In this document: positions 1 through 6,892 of the stretch, in pieces
Numbering within the stretch: the first letter of the stretch is position 1
Layout of the letters: every line of letters begins with the position of its first letter
Assembly: GCA_049325415.1 (NCBI GenBank)
Contig: JBMOLL010000092.1
Location: 1-51,948, forward strand
Origin: JBMOLL01 sp049325415
GTDB lineage: Bacteria; Bacteroidota; Bacteroidia; Bacteroidales; GCA-2748055
Direction of reading: 5' to 3'
DNA: 51,948 nt
The notes under the pieces: generated by a model
Database searches by the model: none
What the model was told of the DNA's origin: nothing
The model's input: the letters and a program-made list of their open reading frames with translations, nothing else
Program-made: the position numbers and the translations under genes

Positions 1-47
1 ATTGAGAGGGCAATTAAAATCAGTAGTATGGTAAATTTCTTGCTCAT
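1..47 (-). CDS. Start of a small secreted or lipoprotein gene, cut by the window edge
   Basis: Reading the minus strand from the ATG at 47, the 15 visible codons encode MSKKFTILLILIALS, a lysine-rich start followed by a hydrophobic stretch, as in a signal peptide. The rest lies outside the window, so no function can be given. It is AT-rich like the next two minus-strand genes and begins directly after the attC-like palindrome at 51-191. This makes it look like the next cassette in a row of cassette-like genes. The start is plausible but rests on very few codons. Confidence 0.45.
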   Translation of the reverse strand, partial: MSKKFTILLILIALS

Positions 48-50
48 AAT

Positions 51-191
51 ATCGGGCACAACGGCGGTCGGCGGTATATGCAGTATGGTTTCGAAGCACT
101 TACCTTTCAAACCGCTACGCATTTCAATAATTCTACAAAATTTCAAATATTCCCGGACACCCGCATTGCATATGACCGCTTGTTAGCAAAC
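51..191 (-). other. attC-like imperfect palindrome after the 226-aa lipoprotein gene
   Basis: Read on the minus strand, this begins with GTTTGCTAAC 8 bases after the stop of the gene at 200-880. It continues into an arm with AAC, GCGGTC and ATATGCA, and ends in a reverse-complementary arm (TGCATAT, then GACCGCC, then GTT), with a GC-rich insertion in one arm. The centre holds a smaller hairpin (GGTTT/AAACC). Long imperfect palindromes with extrahelical bases directly after a stop codon are the form of integron attC sites. The core here (GTTAGCA) deviates from the standard GTTRRRY, and no integrase is in the window. Confidence 0.4.
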
Positions 192-199
192 GTAAATAT

Positions 200-880
200 T
201 TAAATTGTTGGTTCAAATAATCTGTTTTCAATATTACCATTTTCATCAAATTGAAATATAGCAATATAGGCTGATGCACCAGCGCCGCCATTTATATGAA
301 GCAATATCTTTTTATTATCTGAAATGTGAACGTTTATTCCACACTTCTCTTCATTGTAGATCGTCCAACAATCAATATTTGGATCATATAAACCATTTAA
401 AACTTTACTTTCTATTTCGGAGGAAATGCCTTTAATCGTAAGTTTAATTTCTCTGATTTCTTTTTCAGGTAAAAATCGAGGGACATCAATCTTTTCATCA
501 AGATCCTCTCTGAAATATAGACTTTTATAATACAGAGAACTATCTAAAGTGTAATTGTGTAGAAAGGATAAGGTGTCAAATGGAGCGATAAAAATATCAA
601 ATTCAATAGAATCATTCGAGAACCTAATTACATTACCTTGAATAGTTCTTTTAAGTAATGGATAATTGAATCCTTCAAAAAGCTGAATATTTGGAATTCC
701 AATATCATTCGTATCACATAACATTTCTAGCGAAGCCCTAATTGGAAATACATTATACTGATCCGATGTATAATCTCTAATCAACATTTTATATGATTCA
801 ACCATCTGTATTCTTGGACTACAGCTAATTAGAGCTATAAATATCAACATTAATAAAAGTATATTACGAAGCTGTTTCAT
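200..880 (-). CDS. Hypothetical AT-rich lipoprotein (226 aa)
   Basis: I do not recognise the family. The N-terminus is a lipoprotein signal peptide with lipobox LISC and acylated Cys20, so the product is probably anchored in a cell-envelope membrane. The rest is acidic and beta-rich, with no catalytic motif that I can see, and ends in hydrophobic strands (ILLHINGGAGASAYIAIFQF). The gene is far more AT-rich than the glycan or housekeeping genes further right. It is framed by the 10-bp inverted repeat GTTAGCAAAC (182-191) and GTTTGCTAAC (885-894), the second only 4 bases before the ATG. The tight framing suggests a mobile cassette acquired from elsewhere. Confidence 0.75.
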   Translation of the reverse strand: MKQLRNILLLMLIFIALISCSPRIQMVESYKMLIRDYTSDQYNVFPIRASLEMLCDTNDIGIPNIQLFEGFNYPLLKRTIQGNVIRFSNDSIEFDIFIAPFDTLSFLHNYTLDSSLYYKSLYFREDLDEKIDVPRFLPEKEIREIKLTIKGISSEIESKVLNGLYDPNIDCWTIYNEEKCGINVHISDNKKILLHINGGAGASAYIAIFQFDENGNIENRLFEPTI

Positions 881-944
881 TTCTGTTTGCTAACTTATTT
901 TTATAGATCAATACACCCTTAAACCTCCCAACTGGTGTTTTACA

Positions 945-1345
945 GCTATTACCTCTAAACTCACCCAAGGTCTGAAATAAGTTGTAGATTGCATCTTTTA
1001 TCGACGGATTCCCGGCTTTATAGTTATACAAGTTACAAAGCCATTAGAATAAATGCAACACCCAGTGGCGTAAAACTGTTTTACCCGTGAAAAATCGTAA
1101 CGTCCCACTGTTATCATGGTATCAGAAAGCAGCCCATCGTAAGTTTACGCTCACGCTCTTTAGCTTACGCTAAGCTCGTCCTTCGGCCTCGGTTCCCATT
1201 GTTTGATGAACCGCCGTATTCCTGCCTGCGTGTAGCCGCTTCGGCGAAGAAAGGCGAGGCCCGGATCCCGAGTGCTGTCGGGAGTGGCATGAGAGGCGCT
1301 CCGGTGGGATTTAGCCCATTGGCCGTCTACCCGATTAGCAACAGT
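945..1345 (+). mobile_element. Degraded group II intron-like 3' remnant, copy 1
   Basis: The segment holds a block (945-1080) that recurs at 1958-2096. From about 1205 it has GATGAACCGCCGTATTCC, resembling the start of intron domain V, then TGAGAGGCGC, then a stem CCGGTGGG/CCCATTGG resembling domain VI, ending CTACCCGAT at 1335. This order matches the 3' ends of bacterial group II introns. The second half of domain V is not recognisable; a foreign-looking hairpin (CTGCCTGCGTGTAGCCGC) sits there. No reverse transcriptase frame remains. The 3' end abuts TTAGCAACAGTACT, one boundary motif of the neighbouring gene. Assignment is from memory of the consensus and is tentative. Confidence 0.4.
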
Positions 1346-1360
1346 ACTTCATTTCTTATT

Positions 1361-1858
1361 CTATTTTTTTGAAGACTCATGGCCTTGTATCAAATTCCAC
1401 TGTTTATTTTCTTTCGTAAATACTCCGGTAAAAGCGATCGTGTCTTCCCAGTTACTTCCATCCTTAAATTCCAGTTTAAACTTAAATTCACCTGACATCA
1501 GAGCGATATAGTTTGAAATTGGTATTATATCCCGGTTTAACCATTCAACATTCATTGACGCTGTGTTTGAATAAATATTTTTCAACGTAGAATGCATTGA
1601 ATCCAGATTTGCAAAAAATACTCCATTTTCTGCAAATCTTAAGTCAGGTGATTTGGACCAAAAAGTAATTATATGGTCTGGATTCATATCATTGTTGTCA
1701 TTTATCCATTTATTGGATACTTCAATTATTTCTTTTGAAATAATATCTTTTTCATCTTGTGATAATTGACTCTGCCATTTGATTTCTGGCTGATTTGAAC
1801 AAGCATTGAATACACTCAGTGCAATTAATAATCCTAAAAGCAAGTTTGTTGTTTTCAT
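1361..1858 (-). CDS. SnoaL/DUF4440-like lipoprotein (165 aa)
   Basis: A lipoprotein signal peptide (lipobox FNAC, Cys20) is followed by one compact domain of about 130 residues. Its pattern fits the SnoaL/DUF4440 cone fold: an N-terminal helix (IIEVSNKWIND), a central helix and a curved sheet ending in FTKENKQWNLIQGHES. Proteins of this fold bind small ligands or act as small enzymes; nothing here fixes a substrate. The gene is AT-rich and is flanked by a 14-bp inverted repeat, TTAGCAACAGTACT at 1335-1348 and AGTATTGTTGCTAA at 1934-1947, with one mismatch. That frame is like the one around the 226-aa gene, so both look like cassette cargo. Confidence 0.72.
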   Translation of the reverse strand: MKTTNLLLGLLIALSVFNACSNQPEIKWQSQLSQDEKDIISKEIIEVSNKWINDNNDMNPDHIITFWSKSPDLRFAENGVFFANLDSMHSTLKNIYSNTASMNVEWLNRDIIPISNYIALMSGEFKFKLEFKDGSNWEDTIAFTGVFTKENKQWNLIQGHESSKK

Positions 1859-1957
1859 CTTTGTCGATTTTGGTTAGACAATAATATAGTTATCTGAACT
1901 TTTAGATTTTATTATGCTCATTTCGAACGACTCAGTATTGTTGCTAATTTTTTTCCG

Positions 1958-2165
1958 GCTATTACCTCTAAACTCACGGGGGTCTGATATTTGCTGTAGC
2001 TTGTATCTTTTAGCAACAAATTCCTGCCATTAGAGCAATACAAGTTACAAAGGCTTTATATTAAATGCAATACTCTCAAGTGCAAAGCTGTTGAGCCACA
2101 GAAAGAACCGTATGATCACGCCCCGGAAGGGAGCGGTTCGGATCTCACTGAGGGCAGAAAGAGCC
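1958..2165 (+). mobile_element. Degraded group II intron-like 3' remnant, copy 2
   Basis: Positions 1958-2096 repeat the block at 945-1080, sharing TATTACCTCTAAACTCAC, ACAAGTTACAAAG, TAAATGCAA and AAGTGCAAAGCTG-like stretches. This is followed by AGAAAGAACCGTATGATCAC (2098-2120) and GCGGTTC (2133-2139). GAACCGTATGA resembles the 5' strand of domain V in bacterial group II introns, and GCGGTTC its 3' strand, but the middle of the domain is not canonical. No domain VI or maturase is visible. It is best read as a decayed relic related to the copy at 945-1345. Confidence 0.3.
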
Positions 2166-2193
2166 GGTCTGAGGTGGAGTTGCTGCCTTATAA

Positions 2194-3039
2194 TTACTCC
2201 AGCTCCTCAAAGCGGTAGACGATGCCGTCGGTGCCGGCCGTGACCAGCACATACGATGCACCGGGAAAATCGTCGACCAGGGCATCCATGGTGATATAGG
2301 TGGCGTGGCCGAAGCGGTCCTCGTAGCGGAGGTGGTCGTGGCCCATCATCACCAGGTTCACCTTTGAGCGCTCAAAGAGGTCGAGCAGGGCCAGGACCTC
2401 CTGGTTCAGCGGGTTGGTGGAGCTGGTGAAGCGGTTGCGGAAGAAGTTCAGGTGGGTGACGACCACCACGTAGCGGTAGGCCTCCCTGTTCGCCAGCTGC
2501 TCCTTCAGCCAGGCCGTCTGCAGACTGCCCAGGGTGCCGCTGCCCGAGTCGAGGAAGAGGTAAAGGTCGCTTTCCGTTCCGCTGTTCACGGTAAGGGCAT
2601 AGGCCGAGCTGCCGAAGTGTTCGCGGAAGTATTCCCATCCCCCGAAATAAAGATCGTGGTTCCCGGCCGTAACGGCAATATCGAAGGGCCGGGGCTCGCC
2701 GAGCAGTTCAGAGGCCGTCAGGTAGTCTTCCTCGTTACCGGTGGTCACATCGCCGGCAATAACCAGGCACACGGCCGAGGAGTCGGCGGCTATGCCGAGC
2801 ACCTTCTCCAGGTGGACCGTACCGCCGACATGGGAATCGCCGGTGAAGATTATTTTGTAGCTGTTCGCGGGGGCCATGACCGTGCGGGGGTGGGTGGCGT
2901 TGTATTCCATCGATTCGCTGAAGCGCTGGTCGGCGGTGTCGGGGGTGTAGAACATCCCGATGGTGTCGAGCTCATGGCTGCAGGCTGCCGTCAGCAGCAG
3001 CGCGCCGAGCAGGGCGGGGATCCTTTTCAGAGCTGCCAT
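2194..3039 (-). CDS. Calcineurin-like metallophosphoesterase lipoprotein
   Basis: A lipoprotein signal peptide (Cys20 in LTAACS) precedes a complete metallophosphoesterase domain. All metal-binding blocks are visible: D68 and H70 in FTGDSH, D97 in IAGD, N127-H128-D129 in AGNHD, a histidine in VVVTHLNFFRN, and the final MMGHDH. Such enzymes use a two-metal centre to hydrolyse phosphomonoesters or diesters. The substrate is unknown, and the lipid anchor places it outside the cytoplasm. The start overlaps the last 13 bases of the upstream outer-membrane protein gene, so the pair is probably co-transcribed and translationally coupled. Confidence 0.88.
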   Translation of the reverse strand: MAALKRIPALLGALLLTAACSHELDTIGMFYTPDTADQRFSESMEYNATHPRTVMAPANSYKIIFTGDSHVGGTVHLEKVLGIAADSSAVCLVIAGDVTTGNEEDYLTASELLGEPRPFDIAVTAGNHDLYFGGWEYFREHFGSSAYALTVNSGTESDLYLFLDSGSGTLGSLQTAWLKEQLANREAYRYVVVVTHLNFFRNRFTSSTNPLNQEVLALLDLFERSKVNLVMMGHDHLRYEDRFGHATYITMDALVDDFPGASYVLVTAGTDGIVYRFEELE

Positions 3040-3743
3040 TGCACACCTCCTTTCAGGTAAAAGCCGAAGTAATCGGCGTGAAGGTTCAGCATCCCTGCTC
3101 CCTGGTACCAGGCCTCGGTGAAGAGGGTGAGCCCGGGTTTCACCTCGGAGCGGAAGGCGGCGCTGATCATGGGGTTGGTCTCCTGCTGGATAAGGAAATC
3201 ATCCATGTCGGTGAGGGTGAGGGAGAGGTTCCAGGGGGAGGAGGGGGCAAAGAGGTAGGCGGTGAAGCGGTAGATCAGGTTGCGGTACTCCGTGACGCGG
3301 TAGTCGGTGCCGTCGGGAAGGCCGTCGGGATCGACCTCGCCGGCGGCCAGTTTCCAGCTGCGTGTGTTATTGCCCAGGAGCAGCTCGAAGTGGTCCCAGC
3401 GGTGACTGAGGGTGAGGCAGCTGTTGTTCTCGCGGGTGAGGGGGCTGTAGGGGTTCTGCATGAAGAAGAGCTGCAGGTCGAGGGGGAAGCGCTCGTCGAG
3501 GAAGCGGTAGCCGGCGCCGGCCGACCAGCCGGAGAAGGCCTGCTGGTCCGATCCGTCGAGGGTGAACTGCAGTCCGGCCGTGAGGTTCAGTTTCCCGATC
3601 GTGTACGAACTCACGTTCACCAGCTTTACGGAGAAGCCATCGGTGAGGGCGCTGCTTCCCGCCGCGAAGTAGTCGGACTGCCGCAGTTGAGCGTGCAGCA
3701 GGGCGGGGGCGAGGAGCAGGACAAGGGGAAGGATTCTTTTCAT
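3027..3743 (-). CDS. Secreted outer-membrane protein of unknown family (238 aa)
   Basis: The start chosen is the ATG at 3743, giving a clean signal peptide (MKRILPLVLLLAPALLHAQ). The frame stays open to 3947, but that extension is translated repeat DNA (CLSDLVAKK twice) and is not believable. The mature part alternates polar and hydrophobic residues with many aromatic strand ends (YRFTAYLF, WNLSLTLTDMDDF, GFYLKGGVQWQL) and ends in a short strand. This fits a small outer-membrane beta-barrel. I do not recognise a named family. Its 3' end overlaps the metallophosphoesterase start, suggesting a joint function at the envelope. Confidence 0.7.
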   Translation of the reverse strand: MKRILPLVLLLAPALLHAQLRQSDYFAAGSSALTDGFSVKLVNVSSYTIGKLNLTAGLQFTLDGSDQQAFSGWSAGAGYRFLDERFPLDLQLFFMQNPYSPLTRENNSCLTLSHRWDHFELLLGNNTRSWKLAAGEVDPDGLPDGTDYRVTEYRNLIYRFTAYLFAPSSPWNLSLTLTDMDDFLIQQETNPMISAAFRSEVKPGLTLFTEAWYQGAGMLNLHADYFGFYLKGGVQWQL

Positions 3744-3819
3744 TTGAGTTGGATTAGGAGGCAAGTTAGGGAAATACATGGTATTGGTCAAGGGGCGGCG
3801 GGGGCGCGCTTTTTTTTTT

Positions 3820-4120
3820 GCCACTAAGTCACTAAGGCACAAAATCGCACAAAGTGTTCTGAATATATTCTTAGTGAACCTTGGAGCCTTTGTGGCGGTG
3901 GGCGCCGTTGGCGCACTTTTTTTTGCCACTAAGTCACTAAGGCACAAAATTGCACAAAGTATTCTGAGTATTTTCTTAGTGAACTTTGGTGCCTTGGTGT
4001 CTTAGTGGCGGGGGGCGCAGGCGCTGTATTTTTTGCCACTAAGTCACGAGGGCACTAAGTAGCACAAGGGAATTATAATTATTTCCTTAGTGAACCTTAG
4101 TGTCTTAGAGCCTTTGTGGC
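3820..4120. repeat. CACTAAG repeat array 1 (three units)
   Basis: Three units begin with GCCACTAAGTCAC at 3820, 3925 and 4035, so the spacing is 105-110 bp. Each runs GCCACTAAG...GCACAAA...CACAAAG, an A/T spacer, TTCTTAGTGAACCTT, and ends in CTTAGTGGC or CCTTTGTGGC. The two ends are inverted repeats of each other, so every unit can fold. Units here are joined by a GC-rich linker (GGGCGCCGTTGGCGC). The array fills the divergent gap between the gene starting at 3743 and the esterase at 4179. Related arrays lie at 17026-17392 and 45870-46295. Confidence 0.85.
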
Positions 4121-4150
4121 GAAAGGCGCCGCAAGCGCTTCTTTTTTTCT

Positions 4151-4158
4151 TATCTTGA
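4151..4158 (+). promoter_or_regulatory. Putative -7 box of the esterase gene
   Basis: TATCTTGA lies 20 bases before the ATG at 4179. It resembles the Bacteroidota -7 element (TAnnTTTG) and the TATCTT boxes in front of several other genes in this window. No convincing -33 TTG is seen because the repeat array ends just upstream. Confidence 0.4.
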
Positions 4159-4178
4159 TCCCACAAAAAACAAAAACC

Positions 4179-5348
4179 ATGAAACAACTTATTCCCATAC
4201 TGCTCATGACCATACTCACGGCCGTTCCCCTGCAAGCGCAGGAGGCCATATGGGGCGGAGGCGATATCACCTCCCCCGCGATCAATAAGGACAACAGCGT
4301 AACCTTCCGCTATTTTGCCCCCGGGGCCACGGAGGTGAAGCTTACGGGCGACTGGATGCCCTACGAAGGCTGGGTCCCCGGATCGGTCCTCATGACAAAG
4401 GATGAGAAAGGGCTCTGGAGCTATACCACCGAAGCACTGGCCCCCGAACTGTACAAATACGTGTTCCTGGTCGACGGACTGCGGGTCCTCGATCCGAACA
4501 ATGTGTTCCCGGTGCGCGATGTGGCCACCCTGTCGTCGCTCTTTATCGTGGGAGAGGGCCAGGCCTCGCTGTACAAAGTGAACAGTGTGCCTCACGGCAC
4601 GGTGGCAAAACGCTGGTACGAAGCCCCGGGCGTGGAAATGACACGTAGGCTCACCATTTACACCCCTCCCGGCTACGAAAGCTCTAAGGAAAGCTATCCC
4701 GTGCTTTATCTCCTTCACGGGATGGGCGGGGATGAGGAGGCGTGGATCACCCTCGGCCGCACGGCCCAGATCATGGACAACCTGATCGCCTCTGGGAAAG
4801 CAAAACCCATGATCGTGGTGATGCCCAACGGAAACATGGTGCAGGAAGCCGCGCCGGGCGAGTCCTCCCTCGGCTACTACAAGCCGGTTTTCCAGCTGCC
4901 CCATACCATGGACGGTTTAATGGAACAGACCTTCGGCGATCTGATCTCCTTCGTGGAGAGCAACTACCGCGTGACGAAGAAAAAGGAGGCACGGGCCGTT
5001 GCCGGTCTGTCGATGGGAGGCTTTCATTCCCTGCATATCTCGCGGTATTACCCGCAGACCTTCGACTATGTCGGACTTTTCTCCCCGGCCATCATTCCGC
5101 CGCAGGGAAGTACCTCGCCGGTTTACAAGGATATCGACGGCACCCTGAAAAAGCAGATGGAGAACGGGTATAAACTCTACTGGATCGGGATCGGGAAGCA
5201 GGATTTCCTGTTTAAGAACGTGGAGGAATACCGGGCAAAACTCGATGCCATGAAGATGCCCTATACCTACGTGGAAAGTGAGGGCGGACATACCTGGCGG
5301 AACTGGAGGATCTACCTTTCGGAGTATGTTCCGCAGCTTTTCAGGTGA
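4179..5348 (+). CDS. Secreted CE1-type esterase with N-terminal Ig-like domain
   Basis: The ATG at 4179 gives a signal peptide ending in LQAQ; the upstream in-frame ATG at 4116 lies in repeat DNA and is rejected. Residues about 25-125 form a beta-sandwich of the CBM48/E-set type (FRYFAPGATEVKLTGDW), and residues about 150-389 form an alpha/beta hydrolase. The catalytic triad is visible: S278 in GLSMGG, probable D342 in IGKQDF, H371 in SEGGHTW. This layout is typical of Bacteroidota feruloyl or acetyl xylan esterase-like enzymes, which remove ester groups from plant polysaccharides. The actual substrate is unknown. It is a single gene following a repeat array. Confidence 0.85.
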   Translation: MKQLIPILLMTILTAVPLQAQEAIWGGGDITSPAINKDNSVTFRYFAPGATEVKLTGDWMPYEGWVPGSVLMTKDEKGLWSYTTEALAPELYKYVFLVDGLRVLDPNNVFPVRDVATLSSLFIVGEGQASLYKVNSVPHGTVAKRWYEAPGVEMTRRLTIYTPPGYESSKESYPVLYLLHGMGGDEEAWITLGRTAQIMDNLIASGKAKPMIVVMPNGNMVQEAAPGESSLGYYKPVFQLPHTMDGLMEQTFGDLISFVESNYRVTKKKEARAVAGLSMGGFHSLHISRYYPQTFDYVGLFSPAIIPPQGSTSPVYKDIDGTLKKQMENGYKLYWIGIGKQDFLFKNVEEYRAKLDAMKMPYTYVESEGGHTWRNWRIYLSEYVPQLFR

Positions 5349-5600
5349 TATACAGGGTTAAACATTAGAGCGGCCTTTATCCAACCTAAGCATACCCAAA
5401 TAATCATGACTGATTGAGTTGGATTATTGATTGGGACTTTGATAGTAGAGTACATTAAAGTACCGGAAAAATAAAGTATGTCCGGTCTCTATACCTGTCT
5501 TAATCACTGTCAATAGATTTTATTATCTTTTTTTTTACAATTCCTGTCGATAATTTAATCATCCGACACATTAACTAACCAGGGAAGGGGATCTTTCTGT
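5349..5600. other. Intergenic stretch without recognisable features
   Basis: This AT-rich gap between the esterase stop and the first repeat unit holds no credible reading frame, terminator with a U-run or RNA gene that I can see. The rest of the gap up to 6163 is made of the repeat units listed next. Confidence 0.6.
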
Positions 5601-5746
5601 CCTTCGACTTATGGTTCGGCAAGTTCACCACTGTTCTTCGTAGTGAGAGACTTTGCTCAAAGGAGGAAGAGGTCCTTCGACTTGTGGTTCGGCAGGCTCA
5701 CCACTATTCGTCGTAGTGAGAGGTTTTGCTCAAAGGAGGAAGAGGT
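5601..5746. repeat. Two tandem left-end fragments of the GIY-YIG element, 73-bp period
   Basis: CCTTCGACT starts at 5601, 5674 and 5747, exactly 73 bp apart. The first two copies carry the left outer hairpin (GGTTCGGCARGYTCACCA) followed by TCGTAGTGAGAG and GCTCAAAGGAGGAAGAGG instead of the usual CGCTCAGGAACCG. They look like amplified, damaged left ends of the element whose first complete unit begins at 5747. Confidence 0.8.
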
Positions 5747-5932
5747 CCTTCGACTTGTGGTTCGACAGGCTCACCACTGCGCTCAGGAACCGTTGTTAAA
5801 TTAATTAGGGGCAGGATCTCGACCAGCTCGATCCAGCAGCGGTAAACCGAGCCTGTCAAGGTTTACCACCCTAACTAAATGCCTCGGTTCCTGAGCGAAG
5901 TAACGAGTTTACCGAGTTACGAGTCGAAGGAT
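5747..5932. repeat. Gene-less (MITE-like) unit 1 of the GIY-YIG element
   Basis: The unit starts CCTTCGACTTGTGGTTCG and reaches CGCTCAGGAACCG at about 5792. It continues through a GGATC/GATCC hairpin and an AAACC/GGTTT hairpin and closes with CGGTTCCTGAGCG...AGTCGAAGGAT. The outer 9 bases and the inner 13 bases (CGCTCAGGAACCG) are inverted repeats of each other. It has the same left and right parts as the gene-bearing unit at 6040-6556, with the nuclease gene missing. It is therefore a probable internal-deletion derivative. Confidence 0.8.
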
Positions 5933-6039
5933 CGTTTGTCGGGTTTCTGACGGTGGATTTTCTGCGTTTTGGTGTCGATTTTTGAATTGCAATGCATTGA
6001 TAAGCAAAATGAAAGGCTATGCTCATAGAAAGAAGAGGT

Positions 6040-6556
6040 CCTTCGACTTGTGGTTCGGCAGGCTCACCACTACGCTCAGGAACCGGCGTTAGATTAATCG
6101 GGAGAGGGATCTCGACGAGCTCGATCCAGATGTATTCACGTAAGTCAAACTTAAATATTAAATATGAAGGCTTATATGTACATATTAGAATGTGCAAATG
6201 GTATGTATTATACTGGTAGCACAATCAATCTTGACAACCGATTGATAGACCATTCTGTCTGGGCCGGATCAAAATTCACCAGTGATAAACTCCCGGTGAA
6301 GCTGGTTTACTATGAGGAATTCGACAGAGTTGAAGATGCCTTTAACAGGGAACACCAAATAAAAAAGTGGAGTCGGAAAAAAAAGGAAGCTCTTATTAAA
6401 GGAGATATGAAGGCTTTAAAAAAAGCAGCAAAAAGCAAGTTAAAAAAGGAGCAGGGTGGAGATAGTTAAAACCGAGCTTGTCGAGGTTTTTCCTACGTCT
6501 CTATGCTTCGGTTCCTGAGCGAAGTAACGAGTTTACCGAGTTACGAGTCGAAGGAT
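6040..6556. mobile_element. Complete GIY-YIG repeat unit (nuclease gene between inverted ends)
   Basis: The left end (6040-6085, CCTTCGACT...CGCTCAGGAACCG) and the left inner hairpin (GGATC/GATCC around 6107-6128) precede the nuclease gene 6164-6469. The right inner hairpin (AAACC/GGTTT, 6469-6490) and the right end (6509-6556, CGGTTCCTGAGCG...AGTCGAAGGAT) follow it. Gene-less copies with the same ends lie on both sides, at 5747-5932 and 6663-6852. The inter-unit spacers (5933-6039 and 6557-6662) are also nearly identical, so the whole block is a tandem array. The structure suggests a mobile element with its own nuclease; movement itself is not shown. Confidence 0.65.
6164..6469 (+). CDS. Small GIY-YIG endonuclease-like protein (101 aa)
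   Basis: This is a single-domain GIY-YIG protein of the YhbQ/UPF0213 size class. The first strand is YMYIL (residues 4-8) and the YIG-equivalent is YYTGST (15-20). R26 in LDNRL, H30, and the catalytic-type E63 in NREHQIKKWSR are present. The C-terminus is very lysine-rich (KALKKAAKSKLKK), which fits DNA binding. GIY-YIG domains cut or nick DNA with a metal ion. The gene lies precisely between the inner hairpins of the repeat unit 6040-6556, and its stop codon touches the right inner hairpin. That placement suggests it acts on these repeats. The alternative is a passive repair-type nuclease next to repeats. Confidence 0.9.
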   Translation: MKAYMYILECANGMYYTGSTINLDNRLIDHSVWAGSKFTSDKLPVKLVYYEEFDRVEDAFNREHQIKKWSRKKKEALIKGDMKALKKAAKSKLKKEQGGDS

Positions 6557-6662
6557 TGCTTGTCGGGATTCTGAATCTGGATTTCCTGTATTTTGGTGTC
6601 GATTTTCGAATTGCAATGCATTGATAAGCAAAATGAAAGGCTATGCTTATAGAAAGAAGAGG

Positions 6663-6852
6663 TCCTTCGACTTGTGGTTCGGCAGGCTCACCACTGCGCT
6701 CAGGAACCGTTGTTAAATTAATTAGGGGCAGGATCTCGACCAGCTCGATCCAGCAGCGGTAAACCGAGCCTGTCGAGGTTTCCCCCCCAAAAAACTCAAT
6801 GCGACGGTTCCTGAGCGAAGTAACGAGTTTACCGAGTTACGAGTCGAAGGAT
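6663..6852. repeat. Gene-less (MITE-like) unit 2 of the GIY-YIG element
   Basis: Left end 6663-6709 and right end 6805-6852 match the ends of the complete unit almost base for base. The middle (TTGTTAAATTAATTAGGGG, the GGATC/GATCC hairpin and the AAACC/GGTTT hairpin) matches unit 1. The GIY-YIG gene is absent. A run of seven or more C lies beside the right inner hairpin. Confidence 0.8.
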
Positions 6853-6892
6853 AGCCTGACGGGTTCCTGACGGTGGATTTTGTGTACAGGTT

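Noticed and set aside
2452..3827. Long plus-strand open frames opposite the phosphoesterase and outer-membrane genes
   Set aside because: They are antisense shadows in GC-rich genes, with valine/glycine-rich sequence and no domain.
3744..3947. N-terminal extension of the 238-aa outer-membrane protein
   Set aside because: The 68 extra residues come from repeat DNA (CLSDLVAKK twice), and a standard signal peptide starts at 3743.
3778..4005. 75-aa open frame on the plus strand with repeated FFATKSLRHKIAQS
   Set aside because: It is translated CACTAAG repeat; the same peptide appears wherever the repeat is read in this phase.
4044..4904. 286-aa minus-strand frame opposite the esterase
   Set aside because: It is a histidine/arginine-rich antisense shadow; the plus-strand esterase has a complete catalytic triad.
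5871..6224. 117-aa minus-strand frame across the GIY-YIG element end
   Set aside because: It is built from hairpin repeat sequence and has no coding character.
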